This document shows positions 15,201 through 20,087 of a DNA stretch of 20,087 bases, piece by piece. Made by a program: the position numbers and the translations under genes. This DNA comes from Hyphomonadaceae bacterium UBA2389 (GTDB lineage: Bacteria; Pseudomonadota; Alphaproteobacteria; Caulobacterales; Aquidulcibacteraceae), in assembly GCA_002343395.1 (NCBI GenBank), contig DDSN01000112.1, forward strand, positions 2,503 through 22,589. The letters are read 5' to 3'. The notes under the pieces were generated by a model. That model had not been told where the DNA came from. It worked only from the letters and a program-made list of their open reading frames with translations, and did not search any database. How positions within the stretch are numbered: position 1 is the stretch's first letter; every line of letters begins with the position of its first letter.

Positions 15201-16133
15201 TTACAGCTGGTTCCCCGGCACGTTGAAGGTGTCGCACTGGCGCGCATCGCCAGAATCGAATCCGCGGCGGAACCAACGCATCCGCTGCGCGGACGAGCCG
15301 TGCGTGAACTGGCTTTCGTCGGCGCGACCCTGCGTGAGCGTATCGTCGCCGATCTGGTGAGCCGCGTTCAGCGCTTCACGCAGATCCGCCTCGTCGATTT
15401 GCAGCGACGCTTGCGCGGTGTGACCCCAAACGCCCGCGAAGCAATCCGCTTGAAGCTCAACCCGCACTGACGTTTCGTTCGCGCTCTCGCCGCGCACCTG
15501 CATCTGCGTCGCACCGATCAAATTCTGCACGTGGTGTCCGACTTCGTGCGCCACGACATAGGCTTGCGCGAAATCGCCGGCCGCCTGCAGCCGCGTCTCC
15601 ATCACTTGGTAGAAGGATGGATCGATATAGAGCTTGCGATCGCCAGGGCAGTAGAATGGGCCAACTTCAGAGGAAGCGCCGCCGCAGCCTTCAGTCTGAA
15701 CGCCGCCAGCGTAAACAACCAGCGTCGGCGCCTGATAGTTTCCCGCCTGCGCGCCGTAATTCGGAAGCCGTCCCTGCTGGAATTGCGCGCCCCATACATC
15801 CTCTGTTGAGGCCAACACAACACGCGAGAAGTCACACGCCTGAGTCGCTCCCGGCGAGGAGTCGCACACCGTGCCGCCTTCGCCGGTGGACGTGGTTTGC
15901 GTCTGGCCGGGCACGCCGCCAAACAGCGCGCCGAACACCGCGTCGCGAATGCCGAAGGGATTGAAGAAATAGATGCCCGCGAGCGCCACGATCGCAATCA
16001 AGGTGCCGCGAATGCCGATCCGGCGAATGATCGCGAACAAAACGCCCGCGCCGAGCCCCGCGCCGACCGCCCCGCCCGCGCCGCTGCCGCGGTCTTCGAA
16101 GTTGTCAGACCGGCGATGTCCATCCGTGCGCAT
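15201..16133 (-). CDS. ypfJ: Neutral zinc metallopeptidase, YpfJ/KPN_02809 family
   Basis: 310-residue membrane-anchored zinc peptidase. The gluzincin-type motif H196-E-V-G-H200 in VVAHEVGHHVQNLIG gives the first two zinc ligands and the catalytic Glu197; ELQADCFAGVWGH (from 226) provides the likely third ligand and is a family hallmark. The N-terminus is charged and Gly-rich (RSDNFEDRGSGAGG), with one membrane helix at about 40-58 (GIRGTLIAIVALAGIYFF). Cysteines at 90, 100, 150 and 162 suggest disulfides outside the cytoplasm. The ATG has an excellent AGGAGG ribosome site 8 nt upstream, which rules out the longer open frame to 16268. It is last in line after the MFS gene (55 nt gap). The substrate is unknown. 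Confidence 0.93.
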   Translation of the reverse strand: MRTDGHRRSDNFEDRGSGAGGAVGAGLGAGVLFAIIRRIGIRGTLIAIVALAGIYFFNPFGIRDAVFGALFGGVPGQTQTTSTGEGGTVCDSSPGATQACDFSRVVLASTEDVWGAQFQQGRLPNYGAQAGNYQAPTLVVYAGGVQTEGCGGASSEVGPFYCPGDRKLYIDPSFYQVMETRLQAAGDFAQAYVVAHEVGHHVQNLIGATQMQVRGESANETSVRVELQADCFAGVWGHTAQASLQIDEADLREALNAAHQIGDDTLTQGRADESQFTHGSSAQRMRWFRRGFDSGDARQCDTFNVPGNQL

Positions 16134-16188
16134 GCGTGCGTCCTCCTGCCCTCTTTCGGCTCTCCATAACCCGAGGCCGCGCCGCGCG

Positions 16189-17415
16189 CTACTGCGCCGT
16201 GGCCCTCGTATGCGCACCGCTTGCACGAAGCACCAGCGCGAGCGCGACCGCCGACAGCATGGAGGCAAGCAGGAACGCGGCCCCCGGAAAATACACAGGC
16301 GCCGACGCGCTTGAAAAGCGCCCCAGGGTTTGGGTGAGCAGGACCGGCCCCAGAATAGTGGTCAGGCTCATCATGCTGGACACCGCGCCCTGAAGTTCGC
16401 CCTGCTGGTCAGGCGGCATCTGCTTCGACATGATCGCATTCATCGACGGGTACGCCAGTCCCTGCACCGCGCCAACGAGCAAGGCGGCGTACGCCGCCCA
16501 GGTTTGGCACGCGAACGCCAAACAAATCATGCTGGCGATGCCCGAGGCCATGCCCACCAGCGCGGCGCGGTGCTCGCCGATCCAAGGCACGACCCTGCCG
16601 GTCACAAAGCCTTGCGTGAACGCCATCAGTACGCCGACGAACGCGAGCGAAAGCCCGATCTCCGCTTCCGACCAGCTAAAGCGCAGCTTCGCGAAGAACG
16701 ACCACGTTGCTGGATAAACTTGGTGACCAAGCTGCCATAGCAGCACCGCCCCCGCCATTCCAAGCACCGCCGGATAACGCATCAGCGTCGAGAAAGCGCC
16801 CACAGGATTAGCGCGCGTCCACTCGAACGCCCGCCTGCGCTCGGTCGGCAAGCTCTCGGGCAAAGCGATCAAGCCGTAGACAAAGTTGAGCGCCGCGAGT
16901 GCGGCTGCTGCGAAGAATGGCGCGCGCGGCCCGAAGGTTCCGAGCAATCCGCCCAGCGCCGGCCCTAGAATAAATCCCAAGCCAAACGCAGCGCCCATCA
17001 GGCCGAAGCTCTGCGCGCGTTTCTCGGGCGCGGACACGTCGGCGATGTAGGCCATTGCGGGCGAGTAGACCGCGCCTGCAACGCCCGCGATGGCGCGACC
17101 CAAGAACAACCAACCGACTGTTGGCGCGAAGCCCATCACCATGTAGTCCAAGGCGAATGCGGCCAAAGAAAACAGCAGCACCGGCCGCCGGCCGAAGCGG
17201 TCGCTGAGATTGCCCAAAACCGGGCCGCATAAGAACTGCAACACCGCATACGTTGTGAGCAGCCAACCAGCGGTCAGCGTGACTCGCGCCATCGGTTGCC
17301 CCGTCAACTCGACAAGCAGGCGCGGCATTACCGGCATGATGATGCCGAACCCGATTGTGTCGATCAGCACCGTCAGGAAGATGAAGGCGAGCGCGTGTTT
17401 GCCGGGGTTTCGCAT
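16189..17415 (-). CDS. MFS transporter, TCR/Tet (DHA1) type exporter
   Basis: 408-residue inner-membrane antiporter-like protein with about 12 hydrophobic segments. TM1 carries LIDTIGFGIIMPVMPRLL, typical of the TetA-like DHA1 group; the loop 2-3 motif A is GNLSDRFGRRPVLLFSL; motif C-like glycines occur in GLGFILGPALGGLLG. The family exports drugs or metabolites by proton exchange; nothing here specifies tetracycline, and many chromosomal members have no resistance role. The gene follows the radical SAM gene with 50 nt between and precedes the metallopeptidase. The start MRNPGKHALAF has only a weak ribosome site (GAAAGA). Confidence 0.92.
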   Translation of the reverse strand: MRNPGKHALAFIFLTVLIDTIGFGIIMPVMPRLLVELTGQPMARVTLTAGWLLTTYAVLQFLCGPVLGNLSDRFGRRPVLLFSLAAFALDYMVMGFAPTVGWLFLGRAIAGVAGAVYSPAMAYIADVSAPEKRAQSFGLMGAAFGLGFILGPALGGLLGTFGPRAPFFAAAALAALNFVYGLIALPESLPTERRRAFEWTRANPVGAFSTLMRYPAVLGMAGAVLLWQLGHQVYPATWSFFAKLRFSWSEAEIGLSLAFVGVLMAFTQGFVTGRVVPWIGEHRAALVGMASGIASMICLAFACQTWAAYAALLVGAVQGLAYPSMNAIMSKQMPPDQQGELQGAVSSMMSLTTILGPVLLTQTLGRFSSASAPVYFPGAAFLLASMLSAVALALVLRASGAHTRATAQ

Positions 17416-17440
17416 GCGGGTCTTTCAGGGCCAGCGCGTT

Positions 17441-17478
17441 GGTTGAGCAGAACCCGACGGTGCGGTCAAACACCGTCG
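17441..17478 (-). terminator. Tandem hairpins at the 3' end of the radical SAM gene
   Basis: CGACGGTG (17455-17462) and CACCGTCG (17471-17478) form a perfect 8-bp stem with an 8-nt loop that contains the stop codon of the radical SAM gene. Next to it GGTT-N6-AACC (17441-17454) is a smaller stem. On the minus strand no U-run follows, so this is not a standard intrinsic terminator; it may stabilise the 3' end or pause polymerase before the MFS gene. Confidence 0.4.
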
Positions 17479-18596
17479 AAATCGTCGGCGCGCCGCTCCG
17501 CCACGCCGCGTAAACGCGGCGCCCCCTCCGCTTCCGCGAATAGGTCGTGCTGCACAACAGCCTCCAGCGGACGGGTGAACTGCGTCTGATCGAGCGGCAG
17601 CGTTGGTTTGTTTAGCGCCAACCGCCTGCATGCCGCGGCGAACCGATCCGCAATCAACCGCGCATACGGGCCGGTTCCCCGCTGGCGCTTCGTCCATTCC
17701 GGATCATAGTCACGTCCGCCGCGCATGCTCCGCACCAAACCCATGACGCGCCCAGCGCGGTCTGGAAAGTGCGTGGCAAGCCACTCCTGAAACAGATCTT
17801 TGATCTCGCGCGGCAGGCGCAAGATCACGTAGCCCGCCGAAACCGCTCCGGCGCGCGCGCATTCGGCCAGAATCGCCTCGATCTCGTTGTCGTTGATCGC
17901 GGGTACGATTGGCGCGACCATCACGGTCGTCGGCACGCCTGCGCTCGCCAAGACTCGGATTGCTTCGACGCGCCGATGCGGCGCGGCCGCGCGAGGCTCC
18001 ATGACGCGCGCGATGCGACGGTCCAGCGTGGTCACCGACACCGCCGCCTTCGCAAGCCCGCGCTCGGCAAGGCGCGACAGCACATCGACGTCGCGGATCA
18101 CGAGCTGCGATTTGGTGATCAGCGCGACTGGGTGACGCCACCGCTCCATCGTCTCAAGAATGGACCGCGTGATCCCGTAGCCCCGCTCGATCGGCTGATA
18201 AATGTCGGTGACGCCGCCCAGCATGATCGTGCCTGGACGATAGCCGGGTCGCGCGAAGGCGCGCTCAAGCAACTCCACCGCGCTCGCCTTGACGAACAGC
18301 TTCGTCTCGAAGTCGAGCCCTGGCGACAGCCCCACATAGGCGTGGTTGGGCCTTGCGTAGCAATAGATGCAGCCATGCTCGCAGCCGCGATACGGATTGA
18401 TCGACTGCTCGAACGATATGTCCGGGCTCGCATTGGTCGAAATGATAGACTTCGCCAATTCCGGCGTGACGATCGTCTCAAGGGGCGTGACCTCGTCGGC
18501 GCCCCACCCGTCGTCATAAGCCTCTCGCGCGAACCGTTCGTAGCGGCCATCGGCGTTGGTGCGCGCCCCTCGCCCCCGCAATGGGTCCTTATTCAT
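17466..18596 (-). CDS. Radical SAM protein, PA0069 / spore photoproduct lyase-like family
   Basis: 376-residue radical S-adenosylmethionine protein. The [4Fe-4S] motif is C72-x3-C76-x2-C79 in YRGCEHGCIYCYARPNH. The preceding INPYRGCEHG and following LDFETKLFVK are signatures of the SPL-like group that includes PA0069. True spore photoproduct lyases repair UV thymine dimers; the role of non-spore-former members is not settled, but DNA repair is a fair guess. The N-terminal RGRGARTNADGRYER agrees with homologues, which supports the start. The promoter contains a LexA-like box (separate entry), implying SOS induction. There is no Shine-Dalgarno before the ATG (TAGTCCTATCCCT), so translation may be leaderless. 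Confidence 0.93.
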   Translation of the reverse strand: MNKDPLRGRGARTNADGRYERFAREAYDDGWGADEVTPLETIVTPELAKSIISTNASPDISFEQSINPYRGCEHGCIYCYARPNHAYVGLSPGLDFETKLFVKASAVELLERAFARPGYRPGTIMLGGVTDIYQPIERGYGITRSILETMERWRHPVALITKSQLVIRDVDVLSRLAERGLAKAAVSVTTLDRRIARVMEPRAAAPHRRVEAIRVLASAGVPTTVMVAPIVPAINDNEIEAILAECARAGAVSAGYVILRLPREIKDLFQEWLATHFPDRAGRVMGLVRSMRGGRDYDPEWTKRQRGTGPYARLIADRFAAACRRLALNKPTLPLDQTQFTRPLEAVVQHDLFAEAEGAPRLRGVAERRADDFDGV

Positions 18597-18610
18597 AGGG
18601 ATAGGACTAT

Positions 18611-18636
18611 GTTCTTATTTAGAACATTTCAAGAAC
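18611..18636 (-). promoter_or_regulatory. LexA (SOS) box, alphaproteobacterial type
   Basis: On the minus strand GTTC-TTGAAAT-GTTC (18636 to 18622) is an exact GTTC-N7-GTTC direct repeat, the LexA operator of alphaproteobacteria. A third half-site, in inverted orientation (18611-18614), follows after another 7 nt, so half-sites recur every 11 bp. TTGAAA between the two direct repeats could be the -35 element; TAGTCC, 17 nt on, would be a poor -10 and would place transcription start at the ATG. The box ends 25 nt before the radical SAM start codon and no other gene begins in this gap. Confidence 0.72.
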
Positions 18637-18663
18637 ATTTTGCCTGCGCGGTCTTCTTCGCGG

Positions 18664-19413
18664 CTACATGAACGCCATGTCGCGCTCGTGGGTTTCAAAG
18701 CGGCGTCCGCTATCGACATAGACCGTCTGCCCAGTGATCGCGTCATTTTCCAACAAGAAGCGCACGGCGTGCGCGACGTTCTCTGGCGTTGGGCCGCTCT
18801 TTAGCGGCGTGTCGTCATGTAGGCGCTGGAAATCCGACGCGGACTGCCCCGGGGCCGGCAGCACGTATCCAGGCGCCACTGCGTTCACCCGCACCCGCGG
18901 CGCCAAAGCGCGCGCGAGAAGCTCAGTGGCCCCCGCCAACGCGTATTTCGAGAGCGTATGGGAGAAGTGATCCGGATAGGGGCTCGCCAGCTTGAAATCG
19001 AGGAAATTCACGATCGCGCCACGTGCGCCTTCTGGCAACGCCTCCGCGAACTCACGCGACAGCACGGCGGGAGCGAATGTGTTCAGGGCGATGTGGCGCT
19101 GCAAGAGAGCTTCGGTGACGGTGTCAATCGTGTCGTGTTCGAACAACGCCGCGCAGTTGACGAGCGCCGTCGGCGCCGCACCCGCGGCTTCAACCGCGCG
19201 CTTTAAGAGCGCGTGGCGTTCGGCGGCCTTCTCCAGGTCGGCGCCAATCGCGACGGCCGCCGCGCCGAACCCGTGCGCGTCACGCACGACCGCCTCCGCC
19301 TCGTCTCGCGAATGCCGGTAATGAACCACGACGCTCCAGCCCGCGCGCGCGAGATCCAGCGCGACCGCGCGTCCGAGCCGCTGCCCTGCCCCGGTGACGA
19401 GAGCCCAACTCAT
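18664..19413 (-). CDS. Pteridine reductase-like SDR (FolM/PTR1 type) with Tyr-to-His active-site change
   Basis: 249-residue SDR protein. TGAGQRLG (residues 7-14) has the TGxxxRxG form that marks pteridine reductases (PTR1) and FolM rather than ordinary SDRs, and VVVHYRHSRDEAE fits NADPH binding. In PTR1 the active site is Asp181-Tyr194-Lys198; here D139 and K156 sit at the same spacing, but the residue at the Tyr position is H152 (codon CAT at 18958-18960; TAT would be Tyr). NCA replaces NNA at 86-88. Its ATG overlaps the folB stop (ATGA), so the two are translationally coupled, pointing to pterin metabolism. The frame is open to 19521, but that extension overlaps folB; MSWALVTGAG is the natural start. 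Function may be reduced or altered. Confidence 0.88.
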   Translation of the reverse strand: MSWALVTGAGQRLGRAVALDLARAGWSVVVHYRHSRDEAEAVVRDAHGFGAAAVAIGADLEKAAERHALLKRAVEAAGAAPTALVNCAALFEHDTIDTVTEALLQRHIALNTFAPAVLSREFAEALPEGARGAIVNFLDFKLASPYPDHFSHTLSKYALAGATELLARALAPRVRVNAVAPGYVLPAPGQSASDFQRLHDDTPLKSGPTPENVAHAVRFLLENDAITGQTVYVDSGRRFETHERDMAFM

Positions 19414-19775
19414 GGCCGCTGCCTCCGGATCGTCACCGCCGCCAGTCCGTCGCCGGAAAGAACCGAAGGCTTCTTGACCGTAACCTCCACCCAGCGTGCG
19501 CGATCGGACAATGAGAGGCAATGTCCCGCCACCCGATCCGCCAAGGTTTCGATCAGATGCGCCGGCGCGCCAAGATCATCGCGGATGAAACGAATGATGC
19601 GATCGTAATCGATGGTCGCGCCAATGCGATCATTGGTCACGAAATCCGGAGGCTCGTCGAGCGCCAGCGCCACGCTGACTCGCACTTCCTGCGGCGCCGC
19701 GCGTTCAGGTTCCGGCACGCCCACGCGCGCAATCGCCTTGGCGTCCTCGATGCGGATAATCTGCACGTCGCTCAT
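19410..19775 (-). CDS. folB: Dihydroneopterin aldolase
   Basis: 121-residue enzyme of folate biosynthesis that cleaves 7,8-dihydroneopterin to 6-hydroxymethyl-dihydropterin and glycolaldehyde. Family signatures are TIDYDRIIRFIRD in the middle, LIETLADRVAGHCL (the conserved Glu and Leu-Ala segment) and VEVTVKKPSVL, where the lysine is the conserved catalytic residue. Length is typical (about 120). I chose the ATG at 19775; a TTG nine bases upstream would add three residues but has only an AGG almost touching it, whereas the same AGG is 10 nt from the ATG. The stop overlaps the SDR start by 4 nt. Confidence 0.93.
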   Translation of the reverse strand: MSDVQIIRIEDAKAIARVGVPEPERAAPQEVRVSVALALDEPPDFVTNDRIGATIDYDRIIRFIRDDLGAPAHLIETLADRVAGHCLSLSDRARWVEVTVKKPSVLSGDGLAAVTIRRQRP

Positions 19776-19918
19776 CAGCTGCAAACCTAGCTACGCGAAG
19801 GCGATGAGGCCAGCGCCGAACGTCGCGGGCGGCGGCATAGCGTGATTTTTGAACCGCCGCGCGCCCCTCGCCTAGCGAAAACGTTGCGGGGGCCCGCGCC
19901 GGCGGTCCATAAGAGCAC
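19776..19918. promoter_or_regulatory. Divergent intergenic region, folB / saccharopine dehydrogenase-like gene
   Basis: 143 nt without a gene. For the plus-strand gene TTGCGG (19884-19889) and CATAAG (19908-19913), 18 nt apart, are a plausible sigma-70-type pair; the start would fall at about the ATG, making the transcript leaderless, and no ribosome site is seen. For folB I see no clear promoter. ACCGCC (19853-19858) and GGCGGT (19901-19906) are complementary but far apart. Confidence 0.35.
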
Positions 19919-20087
19919 ATGAGCACACGCGAGTTCGACATCATCGTTTTCGGCGCGACCGGATTTACAGGTCGCCTGGTCGCTGAACACTTGATCAAGA
20001 CGTATGGCGCCGGCGGCGCGGTGAAATGGGCCATGGCCGGACGCGATCCCGCAAAACTCGAAGCCGTTCGCGCCGAGATCGGCGCGC
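19919..20087 (+). CDS. Saccharopine dehydrogenase-like / trans-acting enoyl reductase family protein (3' end outside window)
   Basis: The first 56 residues of a larger protein. MSTREFDIIVFGATGFTGRL holds a Rossmann nucleotide-binding motif (GATGFTGR, GxxGxxG), followed by VAEHLIKTYGAGG and VKWAMAGRDPAKLEAVRAEIG. This combination is typical of the saccharopine dehydrogenase-like family that includes the trans-acting enoyl reductase of mycobacterial lipid synthesis and eukaryotic SCCPDH-like proteins. These are usually about 390-420 residues long. True lysine metabolism is not implied. The rest lies outside the window, so catalytic residues cannot be judged. Confidence 0.85.
   Translation, partial: MSTREFDIIVFGATGFTGRLVAEHLIKTYGAGGAVKWAMAGRDPAKLEAVRAEIGA

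Noticed and set aside
16134..16268. Longer start for the YpfJ metallopeptidase
   Set aside because: The extension is Arg/Cys-rich and runs into the MFS gene end; the ATG at 16133 has an AGGAGG ribosome site.
16189..17415. A tetracycline resistance gene
   Set aside because: The protein belongs to the TetA-like MFS group, but chromosomal context and lack of a tetR-type neighbour give no support for a resistance determinant.
19414..19521. N-terminal extension of the PTR1-like SDR
   Set aside because: It overlaps the folB coding end out of frame; Rossmann proteins of this type start a few residues before the TGxxxRxG motif, and the ATGA coupling explains initiation at 19413.
1..20087. Mobile elements, phage, defence islands, CRISPR arrays, tRNA or rRNA genes
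   Set aside because: No transposase, integrase, terminal inverted repeats, regular spacer repeats or tRNA-like cloverleaf was seen; gaps between genes are all under 150 nt.

Overview
This window looks like ordinary chromosomal housekeeping DNA from a high-GC alphaproteobacterium, most likely in or near Caulobacterales (Caulobacteraceae or Hyphomonadaceae). The reasons are inferential: protein character, an hflK-hflC-Do protease operon, an Mrp ATPase with an alphaproteobacterial look, and a GAAC-N7-GAAC element of the alphaproteobacterial LexA type. Coding density is very high. I see 23 protein genes (two cut by the window edges) and no RNA genes, insertion sequences, phage genes or CRISPR arrays.

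Left part (1-9002). The C-terminal part of thioredoxin reductase enters from the left edge. It converges on a minus-strand group purT - SDR oxidoreductase - Tat-exported serine hydrolase. A DUF924 gene diverges from purT and converges on a second minus-strand group: miaA - membrane-anchored hypothetical - DUF6438 lipoprotein - secreted NTF2-like protein. Divergent from miaA is the translationally coupled pair serB - HAD phosphatase.

Middle (8977-15197). The minus-strand operon hflK - hflC - Do protease encodes a membrane protein quality-control module. Divergent from it is an Mrp/ApbC-type P-loop ATPase, followed by a GAF-domain protein and a LysR regulator.

Right part (15201-20087). A minus-strand series runs folB - pteridine-reductase-like SDR, then a radical SAM protein of the spore-photoproduct-lyase-like (PA0069) family with its own LexA-like operator, then an MFS exporter and a YpfJ-type zinc metallopeptidase. 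A saccharopine-dehydrogenase-like gene starts at the right edge, divergent from folB.

I did not find a convincing undescribed multi-gene system. The most interesting points are: (1) the folB-coupled SDR has the PTR1/FolM layout but histidine (His152) where the catalytic tyrosine should be; (2) a GAAC-N7-GAAC SOS-type box lies 25 nt upstream of the radical SAM gene, with a third half-site in the same 11-bp phase; (3) the Mrp ATPase lacks the CxxC iron-sulfur motif; (4) a palindrome and a CtrA-like TTAG-N7-TTAA element lie just before the GAF gene; (5) all four convergent gene pairs abut or overlap, with no room for intrinsic terminators.
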